Shown here: piece by piece, positions 1-10,887 of the stretch
Position numbering within the stretch: the first letter of the stretch is position 1
How the letters are laid out: every line of letters begins with the position of its first letter
Assembly: GCA_016858145.1 (NCBI GenBank)
Contig: JAEHOE010000057.1
Span: 496,001 to 560,000, forward strand
Source of the DNA: Edaphochlamys debaryana
Lineage: Eukaryota > Chlorophyta > Chlorophyceae > Chlamydomonadales
Direction of reading: 5' to 3'
Length of the DNA: 64,000 bases
Position numbers and translations under genes: made by a program
Notes under the pieces: generated by a model
Seen by the model: only the letters and a program-made list of their open reading frames with translations
Told to the model about the DNA's origin: nothing
Database searches by the model: none

Positions 1-1791
1 GGCCGATGCCTCCCGGACTAGCTGTATAGCCAGGAGCCCTACAACGACAGCGCGAAGGAGATGCGACGTGTCGCCATTCGCCATGCTAACTATCGGCTTA
101 ACCCGAACGTTCGACCTAAGTGACAGCAGGTTGTCAGTTCCATAGGTCAGTGCGATTGCTGCAGGGTTGCGGTGCGGTGGTAAGTGAGGTTTAAGGACGG
201 AGGTGTGGGCTTAGGTGTGGCCCAGTGTGGATACGGCTGTTGATAAGTTGATATGCACAGAGCGTAGTCGCAAGCAATGCAAGCTGGGCCGGCGCGAAGG
301 GTCGGTGCGGTTTAAACGATCGGGTAAGACAGCTGGGGGTGCCACGCACCCGGTGTGTAGAAGTCTGACCCCCGCCCGCCCGACCTGGCCCGCGGGCCCT
401 CATTGCCCGGCCCCCCAGAGTGTAGCCCCTGCTGCCCCTCCCCCTTTGACCCCCCGGCTCGAGCCTGATTGCGTTCAGCTGCATCCCCCTTCGTCGTCGT
501 CCGGACTACGCTGCACGGCCCCTGCGAGCATAGAATCCCCCCGGCTCGAGTCGAATGCCGCTGGCCGTGCGCTCGCTTCACCCTCGGGTGCGCTCGTGTC
601 TTACACCTCTGGCCCTAGCGGAGCGTGCGGGTTGGGTCAACACCTGTAACACCACACTTACTGCCCAGGACTGCCCTCATTTAAAGCCTGTCAGAACCGG
701 GGGCAAAGGGCGGGCTTCTGCCTTCTGGGCACCGTCGCATCCCTCGAACCGTCGAACGCTTCAAGCCCGTGTGTCTCATCTGCAGCGCTCCCCAGCTTGC
801 CCCGCAGGCTACCTCAACCGTGCATGCCGCGCCGCCACACTGCACTGCTAGGTGGCTTCGCTGCTTGTGTGCTAGGCGCTATGCGGAGGCGAGACTCTAG
901 ATCCCCCCCTCAGCGCAGCAGCGCAGGGCAGGGTCCGCAGGGACCCCCCTGGCTCACTCCTCTGACTCCGCAGCGCCGCCTTTCGCCGCCAACCAAATGC
1001 ATGGACAGGGCCCCCACTCATCCACACGGCTCGAACCCAAGTACAGAGACAGGATTGTCCCCCCACCCACAGCTCAACCACAAGGTATACATCGCCCCAG
1101 TCCACCGCCCCACAGGTTCTTCGCATAGGATTGAGCATTATTGCGGCAGGCAATGGCCCTGGCCGCGGCAGCCTTGGCTGACGAATAACTAGATACGTTC
1201 GCGAGGCGGGGCGCTGAAGTGCGAGCGGGGCTCTCTGATGAGGCCCTTAGGACTCGCGGCGAGCGGCTCGAGGCAATGCTCACCACGAACCCCCACGAAC
1301 CCCCCGCTGCCGCCCGCAGCCCCTCCCCTCCCCTCCCCTCTCGTTGGGTCCTTCCACCCCCAAAAGCAGCAATCGCGCACCGCAACCTCCGTGGGACGCC
1401 CGACCGCCCTCTTCCCCTGCCCTACCCGGGGCCGACCCTCGCCCCGCCAGGGGTCCTCTCCGGCACAGGGCTCCAAACGTCGCCCTGCTCCAACCTGGCT
1501 CCCGACGTGCTGTGCGACTGCCAGCTAGTCCGCAGACGGTCCGCCGCCGTCGCGTCCGGGAGCATGATGGCCTGGTCGCTCAGGCCCAGTCTGACCTGCT
1601 GCGCCCAGCGGCCGGCAGCGGGGCACGACCACACGATGACTGCGAGCAACTACGCATGCAGCTCTGCCGCTAGCACCTCCACAAGTAGCTGGACCGTAGC
1701 TCGTCCACCGCTCGTTCCACTGAATGGCCTCCTTTCGCCGTGATGGCCTCAGTTCCTGATCGCCTGGAGGCGCTTGCTGAGGACAGCTGCC
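1..1791. other. Gene-free left edge / 3' flank of the hydrolase gene
   Basis: I see no supportable gene here. ORFs in this stretch lack recognisable domains and conserved splice structure. The right part is presumably the 3' UTR of the minus-strand hydrolase that ends at 1792. The nearest TGTAA on the minus strand that I found (TTACA at 601-605 on the plus strand) would give a 3' UTR of about 1.2 kb, long but possible. A dispersed repeat unit sits at 477-540. Confidence 0.5.
477..540 (+). repeat. Dispersed ~60-bp repeat unit (copy 1)
   Basis: The unit begins AGCTGCATCCCCC and ends around GCACGGCCCCTGCGAGCA. Two further copies in tandem lie at 53376-53494, more than 50 kb away. A CCCCCGGCTCGAG motif flanks this copy on both sides (near 450 and 538), hinting at a local unit of about 87 bp. 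The nature of the element is unknown. Confidence 0.55.
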
Positions 1792-4700
1792 TCACAGCTC
1801 GTCCCGGGCGCTGACCGCGTTGGCGCGGAGGTACTCGGTTGCCAGCGTGGCGTGTACGGCAGCGCCCTTGTACAGCACCCCCTCGTCCAGCGTGAACCTG
1901 CGCGGTACGGGGGCAGTACATCACGTGGGTCAGCGTACTGGGACCTGGACGCGCCCTGGCTCCAGCCCCCACCCCCACCCCCCTGCCCTGCTCCGTGCTT
2001 ACTTGGGGCTGTGGAGCGCGTGCACCGCCCCGGCGGTCTCATTGCGGATACCCAGGAACAGCAGCGCGCAGGGCACCTGGTGGGAGGGAGGGGAGCGGGG
2101 GGGGGGGCAGGAGGGGTGAGGGGGGGACTGCGCCTGAGCCGCTAGCGCAGGTGTCAGGCCGTAAGGAACCGAGGCGCTGCGGGACGCAGCTCCAAAGGGG
2201 CTCCAGCCTCCCAGTCTCCCAGCCAGAGCAAAAGCCATTGTGCAACACCGGGGGCAACCTGGCCCCGTCCCACAACCCTACAACCCATGATCACGCACCA
2301 GTAGCTCTCTTATCCCCGCTACGCTCCTCGACCCGTTCCTCCTCTACCCCTGGCTGCCCCCCTCCGCCTGCAACCCCTCCCCCCAACCCCTTCCCCCCCT
2401 CCCCACCCCACCTTGCGGCAGAAGAACGCAAAGTCCTCCCCCGTCATGAGCGGCTCAGCGGTGGCCACCTGCTCCGCGCCAAGCAGCGAGGCGCCGGCCT
2501 TTGGGGGTGGGGCAGGGGGTGAAGGGGGGGGGGTAGAGGGAAGGGGCAGAAGGGCAACAGTGAGAACGCGGGTATGGGCTGGTGATGTCAAGTGCAAGGG
2601 GTCCACGCAGGAAGCGGACACATGCCACACGAACCCCGCTCCAAGCCCCCGGCCCCCCGCGGCTGTGCCCAGGGCCCTCATGCTTCCCCGCCAGCCTCCC
2701 TCCCCCCTCCAGGCTCCCCCCCCAGACCCACCTGCATGGCGAACGCCGCCGCCTTCTCGTCGTTGACGGTTGGCGGGTAGTACGGCTGCTCGTCCAGGCG
2801 CCAGTCGACGGTTGCGTTGCAGCCGTACGCCGCCGCCACGGCGGGCGACATCTCCTCGATGCGGCGCTTCATGTACAGCAGGTGCTCGTGAGTCAGACCC
2901 CTGGGGGCAACCGGGGGCGTTGGCGGCGACGGGAGCGTTGGCCGCAGGTACCAGTAGCAAGACACGATGGAGCCAACGCCCCACGCCCATCCTCCCCCCT
3001 GACCTCCCGCCCCCCCCATTGAACCCATGCCCCAACCTTGATGCGCTCAGACACTGACAGCATGCCCCCCGGAGCCCCCAAGAACCCCCTCCGCCCCCCC
3101 ACCTGATGGTGCCCCCGAACATGACCTCGTCCGGGATGACGTTGTACGCGTCCCCCGCCCGCAGCATTGTGATGGACAGCACGCCCGACCCCAGGGGGGA
3201 GGTCTCGCGGCTCACAATGGTCTGGGGGTTGGTGGTTGGGGGGTTGGGGGTTGGGGGGTGAGAGTGGGGTTGATGGTTGATGGTTGGGGGTTGGTGGTTT
3301 GGGAAGGGCCAGAGGTGGGGTGGGGTGGGGTGGGGTCCGAGGGTGAGAGCCGGCGGGCAGGGGACGCTTAGCCACACGATACCCCACAAATTCATGTGCA
3401 TCCCAGCACCCTGCCCTCCTCTCAGGCCGCCCCCCTCTCCTGGCCTGGCAGTGCGACCCCACCCAGCTCGAACACTCCGTCACCCTCCCCCCGCCTCCCC
3501 CTCCCCCGCAGATGCTGCGCAACCCGGCACCTGGTGTTTACTTACTCCGGCACCCTCTCCTCCTCCTCTTCCGCCCCTCTCAACACCCCCTCCTCCATCC
3601 CCCCTTCCCCCCCCGCCCCCCCACCTGCAGCGCGCTCATGAGCCCCGCCGCCGCCACCACGGGGTCCACGTTGAGGTGGGGCATGGCCGCGTGCCCGCCC
3701 CGCCCCGCCACCGTGACGCGGAAGGACAGCGCCCCCGCCATGATCGTGCCCCCCCGGGAGTGCAGCGAGCCCGAGGGCAGGTGCGGCATCACGTGCATGG
3801 CGAAGGCCGCATCCACGCCGTCCAGGGCGCCTGGGGGGGGGGAAGGGAGGGGGAGGGAGGGTCGGGGGCGAGGGACATGAGAAGAGGGGTCCCTGGAGGC
3901 AGGCGATGGCGGCGGCGCTCGCCCTCCCGCAGGCGTGCCCTGCCAGCCTGTCCCCTCCTGCCTCCCTGCTCAACCTTGCAGGCCCCTCGCAAACCTGCCC
4001 CCCAAGCCCCCACCCCCACACCCTCCCTCTCCACGTGCTCACCCTCTTGGATCATGATGTCACCGCCGGCGCCGCCCTCCTCAGCGGGCTGGAACACGAT
4101 CTGCGGCACACCAGCGGCACACGGGCGAGTTTAAGAAGGCAGCATCTCAAGCACCCACTGCGGCAGCCCAAAACACTGCAGCTGGACAGGGATACTGATG
4201 CAGACTGCGTCCGAGACCCACGCCCTCGCGTCCCCCCACCACAGAGGCGGGTACCCGCCTTGCACGTGGCCCCACCCCTTCCATCCAGCCCTCTGCAGGC
4301 TCTGGCGTCGAACACTGCCCCATGCCCCGCCTTGGCATCCTCGCTCCCTTGGCGCTCCTCGCTCCCCCACCGGTAGCCGCACTGCGCCCCTCCCCCCTCC
4401 CCCCCCCTCACCCACCTTGACGCTCCCCGCCGGCAGCTCCCCCGCCCGCGCCGCCTCCGCCAGCAGCCGCGCGGCGCCCAGGGCCATGGCCATGTGGCCG
4501 TCGTGGCCGCAGGCGTGCATCCAGCCCTCGTTCTGGGGTGGGGGTGAGGGTGATTTTTGGAGCATGGGGGTGGGGGGTGGGGGTTTAGGTGAGAGGTGGG
4601 AAGGGAGGGGACGGGGGGGGGCGAGACGGCCCTCACGAGGGGGCCGGGGGGCCGGCGAGGCCCTGCGGGGCGCCAGCCCCGACATTGCTCCCCTCGCCTT

Positions 4701-5778
4701 CCGCACCCTCCCCCCCTCCCTCTAACTTCCCATCCCCCCCACAAACCCCTCACCTTGCTCCTGTACTCCGCCCCCTGCGGCTCGTGGATGGGCAGTGCGT
4801 CCATGTCGGTGCGCAGAGCCACCACGGGGCGGCCGGAGCCAATGGTGGCCACAATGCCGGTCTGGGCCAGGCCCGTCCTGGGGGGTGGGTGGGTTGAGGA
4901 GGTGGTGGGGTGTTGCTGGTAGAGGAGGTGGGGGTAGAGGTGCATTCAGGCGGGGGACGGGGCGAAGGCTTGGCCTGAAGAGCATGAAGACGAGCGAGCT
5001 GCTGTCGGGCCCCCCTTTGATGGGTTATCCTGCCCCCCTCCCTTGTAGGGGATGCTGTGAGCTCCCCTCCCTGCTGGGTAATCCTTTACCTCCCCCCCCT
5101 GCGCCCCCTCACTTGTAGGGGATGTTGTGTGAATCCAGGAAGCGGGTGATGTGGTCGTGGGTGGCCTTCTCCTGGAAACTGAGGGGTGGGGGAGGATGTG
5201 GGGTGGGATAGAGGCTCAGTGTGTTGAGGAACTTGGAAGTCGTAATCAAGCAGAAAGCCCGGCAAGCCCCTGAAGGTGTGATGTAGCTCCGCATATCGCC
5301 TCAGTGTGAGTGGGGGTGCACGTCAGTCGTTACCGCACGGTGCGTGCAAGGGCCATGCCGCTGAGGCATAGCATACGGGTGGGATTCGCGGAGACACGCC
5401 GCCGTTGGCGACAACGGTATCTGCCTGCTCCCCCTAACGCTCAGTAGCCCTCACCCCGGCTCCGGGCAGGCGTGCAGCGTGCGGCGCTGCTCCACCAGCC
5501 AGCCCTGCAAACAGAGAAAGAGGCGGCGTTGCGTGGTTGTATGGTTGCGTCTGTCTGAGGCTGGACGGCGAGGCCTAGTCTGCAGGAGAGGGTCGCGGTA
5601 GGCGGCCGCCGCGTGTCGGGGCCACGGGGCCGCGACACCCATACCACGCAACCCAGTATCCCGGGCCGGGGCCTGCCTGAATCGCTTGTGCTCGCTCAAG
5701 GATGGTTGCAGGTGTCAGAGCATGGGCGCAGCACGCGGCCGCCAGCAGCGCCGCGGCTAGGAGAAGCTTTTGCGTCAT
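1792..5778 (-). CDS. M20-family amidohydrolase, IAA-amino acid hydrolase (ILR1-like), predicted ER lumenal
   Basis: The family hydrolyses amide-linked auxin-amino acid conjugates and related N-acyl amino acids using two metal ions. Twelve exons join in frame. Exon 1 encodes a classic signal peptide (MTQKLLLAAALLAAACCAHA). Later exons carry RRTLHACPEPG, LRTDMDALPIHE, the metal motif HACGHDGHMAMALGAARLL (4533-4417), FQPAEEGGAGGD (near 4100-4045), the MHVMPHLPSG segment (near 3780), AGDAYNVIPDEVMFGGTIR (near 3150), PLMTGEDFAFF (near 2440) and a late metal-site His in ALHSPK. The protein ends SARDEL, a KDEL/HDEL-type ER retention signal. All expected M20D metal ligands are present. The join of exons 1 and 2 is uncertain: the best-fitting donor is GC (CAG|GC near 5670), the alternative a weak GT a little further on. 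True substrate is not shown; divergent from YKT6. Confidence 0.88.
3217..3345 (+). repeat. G-rich low-complexity tract inside a hydrolase intron
   Basis: The plus strand has many short variations on GGGGGTTGGTGGTT and GGGGTTGATGGTTGATGG, then repeated TGGGG units. It lies in the intron between the exons ending near 3627 and starting near 3221 of the minus-strand hydrolase, so the transcript is C-rich here. It has the G-run spacing of a possible G-quadruplex on the non-coding strand. Confidence 0.6.
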
Positions 5779-6155
5779 CGGAAGCCGATTGCTGGCCGGC
5801 GTGCTCACGACAGAGGTTCCAAGTGGTAACGTGTGTGCAGGTGTGCTGCAGTAACCGTTTTGGTGGGGCCCGGGCCTGGGGGAGGGGCGGGATGCCGCGG
5901 GAGCTGCGAGCGAGCCGGATGGAGCCAGGCCCATCGCCAAGCCCTTGACGTGCCCCTGACCGTGTTTCTGGAAGCCGTCAACGCCCCACAATACTCTGTC
6001 GCTGCAAGTACCTCGCGCATACACCCACCTGCCTACGCCTGGCCGCACGCCTCGAGCCTGTACAAACGCCTGTCTGTTGCCGCTCGATTCTCTTCCCCGC
6101 GCTCCCCGCGACCCCGATCACATTCTGACCTAGGGACTGCACCACAACAGCGACA
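5779..6155. promoter_or_regulatory. Shared divergent upstream region (hydrolase / YKT6)
   Basis: 377 bp separate the start codons of two divergent genes, so both promoters and 5' UTRs must fit here or overlap. I see no clear TATA box. The YKT6 start context is CGACAATGAAG, a reasonable algal start context. Confidence 0.5.
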
Positions 6156-6853
6156 ATGAAGCTCGTAGGCGTGGGTATCCTGCTCTACAAGGGCGACAAC
6201 ACGCCTCCCTCGTTCATCGGAATGGCCACGGACGTGTCCAACTTCGGCTACTTCCAGCGAGGCACCGTGAGGGAGGGCATCATGTTCATTGCGCGGACTA
6301 TCGCCCAGCGCACGCAGCCGGGGATGCGCCAGACGGTGAAGAACGACGAGTACCTCTGCCACGTCCACCACAAGGACGGTGGCATCGTGGGCGTGGTGGT
6401 GGCTGACGCGGAGTACCCGACGACCGCGGCCTTCTCGGTCATTGGCAAGGTCCTCGACGATTTCATGCAAGAGCACGGGGGCGACGACAGCTGGCGGGCT
6501 CTGGAGACGGATGGGACGCTGGCGAACCCGCTCCTAGAGGCGGCGCTGATCAAATACCAGGTGGGGCCAGCTGGCAGCATGCGCCATCGGAAGCTACAGC
6601 GCTGCCGTGGTGGGCTGCTCACCCACGGGACCTTCTCCTGGCGCTGCAGGACCACACGCAAGCGGACAAAATTGCCAAAATCCAGAAGGACTTGGACGAG
6701 ACCAAGATCATCCTGCACCAGACCATCGACAGCGTGCTCAAACGCGGGGAGAAGCTGGACAACCTGGTGGACAAGAGCAATGACCTGAGCCTGGCCAGCC
6801 AGATGTTTTACAAGAAGGCGCGGCAGACGAACTCGTGCTGCCGCTTCATGTGA
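6156..6853 (+). CDS. YKT6: YKT6-type R-SNARE (longin SNARE)
   Basis: YKT6 is a lipid-anchored R-SNARE used in ER-Golgi, endosomal and vacuolar fusion. Two exons (6156-6560 and 6650-6853) join in phase 0 at KYQ|DHTQ to give 202 residues, the normal family length. Residues 1 to about 125 form the longin domain ([14 protein letters not shown] at the start, [12 protein letters not shown] in the middle). Residues about 138-198 form the SNARE motif, with the zero-layer arginine in [12 protein letters not shown]. The C-terminus is CCRFM: the first Cys is the expected palmitoylation site and C-R-F-M the prenylation CaaX box, so no membrane segment is needed. There is no truncation or oddity. It is convergent with the VPS72-type gene. 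A TGTAA lies at about 7211, some 350 nt past the stop. Confidence 0.96.
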
Positions 6854-7529
6854 GGGGAGGCAGGCGGAGAGGAGAGACGGGGAGAGGAGCGTGCGTGGGG
6901 TGTTACACGCTCGGGGTAGCCCCCAACGGCGCCGGCGTACCGGCCCGCGCCGTGTGTCCAAATGGGGTCCAAGCAAACGAACGAGTCATATAATGAACGA
7001 ATCGCAGCTGCAATTGCACTGTTGACGCCAAGCACAAGCGGGGGCGGTGCCGGCGTGGGGTAACGTGAAATGCGCTGAGGCCTGTCCCTGGTTGCGGTCT
7101 CGAGTTGAGGATACCTCAGGCCATCACACACGCTATCTGTCTGCCTGACCAATGAAGATAACTCTATGCTTATGCATTGAGCGCATCCCCGCCTGGGGCA
7201 GCGCCCTTCTGTAAATCTATCTTCGTCGCTACGTCCCCTGTCCCCCCAAAATGCCCCGGCCAAGCCCCCGGCAGGTCGCTGCACAGCCAGCCCCGCCCAG
7301 GTCCAGCCCAGCAGGCCGCCGGAATCCATCAGCGCATATCTATCCTCTGCAGTATGGTACAGCTCCTCCTCCAGCGACTGTCCAGCCCTGGGCATCCTCC
7401 GCCTATGTGGCCATGCCAGGCCGAGCCCAGCCTGCACGCCTCCACCGCCGCTCCAGCGCAACCGCCGGTTGACATAAGTAGGCGCCCCCGGGGCAGGCCC
7501 AAGGCCAGCGTCCGGGGGCTGGCTATCCT
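6854..7529. other. Convergent intergenic region, 3' UTRs of YKT6 and VPS72
   Basis: This interval is bounded by two stop codons. A plus-strand TGTAA near 7211 could serve YKT6. On the minus strand the only TGTAA I found is TTACA near 6902, which would make the VPS72 3' UTR about 630 nt and overlap that of YKT6. No gene is seen inside. Confidence 0.45.
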
Positions 7530-10500
7530 CTATGCGGCCGCCATGAGCGCCCGCTGCACGTCCAGCGTCAGGGCCATGACGTCCAGCGTCACGCCCTGTG
7601 GCGAGGAGGTGGGGAGTGGTGAGCCGGGGGGAGCACTTGAGTTTCAGCGAGAACCATGCCACCGAGGGAATCAGGAGGGGTTCGCACCCGTAGTCAATTG
7701 CAGTGTCCATAGCCCTTGAAAGAAGGGCCACCTCAGCAACGGGCCTCAGCCACGTCAGGCCAGGCCAAGCGCATCACAGCAGCCCCAGCCGGGCCCGACA
7801 GACTGCCTGGCCATCGCGGCTGGCAAACGCCCTGCTACCAGGAGCCCCCTCGGCCACCTCTCAGCCCCCTACAGTCCTTCAGCGGACCTTTCCCGCGTTT
7901 GCCGCAGCCCCCTAAGCCCCGCCAGCTCACCTGTGGTACTGGGTCCTGCACGCGTGGGTCCACCACCGCCGTCACCGCCTGCCGCGCCGCATCCAGTGCC
8001 GCCTGCTGCCGCGCGCTCTGGGCCCGCAGCTCCGCCAGCAGCGGGGGCTCGCCTCCCGCTGGGCCCGCCTGGGCCCCGCCCGTCCCCGCCCGCCGCTGCT
8101 CCCGAGCCGCCTCCTCCATGTGATGGTGCATCACCTGTGGGGGCGGGTGAGGCAGGGGCCGGGAGGATGGGCGAGGATGTGGGCTGGGGGTGGGAGGTAA
8201 GCGGCTACCGTGGCTACGAGGCTTTGGCCGCAGCTACCGCAAGCAAAGGCGGGTGAGCGAGGAGGAGCGAGCTGGACCAAGGGCCTCACCAGCTGCTGCT
8301 GCAGCCCGGGCGCCAGCGGCCCGGCGCCGGAGCGCAGGCGGCCGAAGGCGAGCGTGTTGGCGAAGGGCGCGCGGGAGCCGGGGTCGGTGTAGCGCGCCGG
8401 CAGGCCCGTGATGGCGCAGGTGGGCTTGAAGGGCGGCGGGGGCGCGTAGCGGGGCCCAAGCCAGGGCGGCGGCACGAAGGTGTTGATGAGCTCCAGGGTG
8501 GTCTGAGGGGAGGAACGGGGATGAAAGGGGCAGCACAAGGGATGACAAGGGGAGAGCAGAGACTAGCCCGTGCAGCCATTGCAGGGCGGAGGACGGGCAT
8601 GAGCGTGCTGGGCGAGCGACTACACGACTGGCGCTGTGGGGCCGGCTGGAGAGTGCGGGCTTGGGGCATGCAGGGTGGCGCAGGCGGAGGCGTCATACTC
8701 CCTTGTCACATCAGCAGGCCCGTGAGGGCATTCGGGATCTACTATCAAGCTGTTTGGTGTGTAATAATCACCCGCCTCGACGTGCCTGACTACCCATGAG
8801 GGGTGCACATCGACGAGTGCGTGTGCGAGTGTGGCGTGCAAGTTGCGCGGAAGACCAGCGAGCCTTGCACGTTGCAGGCGTCAGGACAACATGTGTTTAG
8901 TTGACATCAGCAGGCTTGCGCCCTCGAGTTCTACTATCAAGCTTTGGTTGTAACACATCGTCCGCCCTTGGGCATGCGTGCGTGCAGCGTCAGGCTGGGG
9001 AGAGTGGGGGTGGTCCCAGCGTGGTAGTGATTATTGATCCTCCTCTTGGCGTCAGGACAACATGTGTTCGGTTGACATCAGCAGGCTTGCGCCCTCGAGT
9101 TCTACTATCAAGCTGTTGGTTGATTCATCGTCCGCCTTTGTGCATGCGTTTGTGCAGCGTCCACTTGGGAAGCATGGGGTGCGGCCCCTGAGTGCAAGTG
9201 CTGATGACGTGCACCCTCCTTGGCGTCAGGACATAAAGTGTTTGGTTGACATCAGCAGGCTTGCGCCCTCGGGATCTACTATCAAGCTGTTTGGTTTGCA
9301 TCAATCGCCAGGAGTATCTGTGCGTGCAAGTGCTCTCTGATCTGTGCACAGCATGCGACCTGAGGGAACCCTTCGATCGCCCGGTGGCAGCCCCATCGAT
9401 ACCCCACCCCCCCCACCCTTCCTCACGTGCTCTTCCCCGTCGGGTCCTTGCTTGGAACGGAACTTGACGCTGGGCCCCTGGTTCTTCTTCTTCACCACCT
9501 GTGCCTTGCGCTTGGTCTCCTCCTCCTGAGCCAACAGCGCCTTGAGCGACCTGGCGGGGAGGCGGCGAGGACGGGCGGTCGGTCACTCAGGCCAAGGTGT
9601 ATCGACGGATCAAGCACAGGGCACAGCTTGCGGACCCGTCTCCTCGAAGACACGACCCCTCCTGGCAGATGCGGGTGTTTGCCTGCAGAGCCCGCGGAGA
9701 GCTCCCCCGTATCCGCACCACCCTCAGCCAGGCCCCTGTCCCCGCACTGCCAGCCGCCCCGACCAAGCTGCGCCGCCGCGCACCCCGCAAACGCCCTACC
9801 CCACCGCGTGTTCTCGATCTCGTTCAGCGCCGCCTCCGCCAGCATCTCGCTCTGCGTCAGCGGCCGCCAGTTGCTGGCGCTGCTGCCGCCCGTGCGCCGC
9901 CGCGTGGTCTGCGGAGTGGCGGAGAGGGCAGGTTGTGGTGGTTGTGGTGGGGCGGTTGCGCACATGCATGACCAGGCCCTGGCGTGGGACTCGGACGGGC
10001 CAGGGGATGCAAAACCGGGCCGCCGGGGCACAGCGTCGCGCATTCGCAGGACAGAGCAAGGGATAAGGGAGAGAGCTGCTGAGGAGATGAGGCGCGATGG
10101 CTGGTCCTGTCGGGCTGTCGCAGTAGCGCCGTTCCCCACCTTGCGCTCCGCTTTGTACTGCCGGATCTCCTGGGACTCGGCGACACGCGCCACGGTGGAT
10201 CGGCGGAGCGTGGGGGCCACGTACATGATGGGCTCCCGCGCGCCTCTAGACTTCTTGCGTGGCGGCCCGCCCTCGCCCTCCTCGCCCTCCTCGTCCCCTT
10301 CCCCCTCCTCTTCCTCCTCCTCGTATATCTCCTCGTCGTCGTCCTTGGGTTTGGGCTTGGGCTTGGGCTTCGCTTTGGGCTTGGGCGGGGCCTTGTACCC
10401 CGGAGGCTTGATGGACTTCTTCCTGAGGAGGGTGCCATCGATCAGGGAACGGTGCCTCATGCTGGGTCTGTTGAGGCGCTCAGGACAGTCGGGAAGCTCT

Positions 10501-10887
10501 GCTCGGGTGCCAGCACCCGCGTGCCGGGATGGCCGGGCAAGCAAGGGCAAGGCTCAACTCACTTGGGCTCGTCACGAACGTCTGCCTCGGGGTCATCGTC
10601 GTCCTCTTCTTCCTGCAGCACAAACACCGCGGTGGCTGGCACCAGGGCTGCTGCAGAGTCCAAGCAGCAGGCATGCGATCGTTAGCACAGCTCACTGGCA
10701 CATCGAAATCGGAGTCGATGATATCCTCTGGCTCCGACTCCGAAACGTAGTCATTGTCCTCCGCCTCCTCCTTGAAGAACTCCTGGTTCCAAAACTCGGC
10801 GTCGGCTTCATCCTCGGCGTCGGCTATCTGCGCTGCCATGCGTTTGCCACGCGTCGTGCGCGCGAACTCGCGCTTGCTGTCCGCCAT
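7530..10887 (-). CDS. VPS72: VPS72/YL1 homologue (SWR1 complex subunit SWC2)
   Basis: YL1/SWC2 binds H2A.Z and is part of the SWR1/SRCAP remodelling complex in the nucleus. Eight exons join in frame. Exon 1 starts MADSKREFARTTRGKRMAAQ, which fits the family's R-x-x-R-x-x-AG-x-x-M start, followed by an acidic H2A.Z-binding stretch (EDEADAEFWNQEFF, DDDDPEAD). Then come a Lys/Pro repeat, an acidic tract and KKSRGAREP. The YL1 coiled region contains LTQSEMLAEAALNEIENTR joined to SLKALLAQEEETKRK; that join requires donor CG|GTGGGG near 9807. The YL1 C-terminal domain (8502-8290) has TLELINTFVPPPWLGPRY and CAITGLPARYTDPGSRAPFA. The final exons are a charged tail ending ALMAAA. The intron at 8503-9426 (924 bp) is much the longest and holds a tandem repeat. 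It is divergent from RPN2. Confidence 0.93.
8700..9300 (+). repeat. Intronic tandem repeat, ~4 copies of ~170-200 bp
   Basis: A core TTGACATCAGCAGGCTTGCG followed by CTACTATCAAGCT recurs at 8901, 9072 and 9246, with a more diverged first copy at about 8704. The spacings are about 197, 171 and 174 bp. The units share a preceding GGCGTCAGGACA and a following CATCGTCCGCC. All copies lie within one VPS72 intron. Confidence 0.85.

Noticed and set aside
8700..9300. Regularly spaced repeats that might be taken for a CRISPR array
   Set aside because: Units are about 170-200 bp, repeat cores are not separated by unique spacers of 30-40 bp, and the locus is an intron of a eukaryotic gene.
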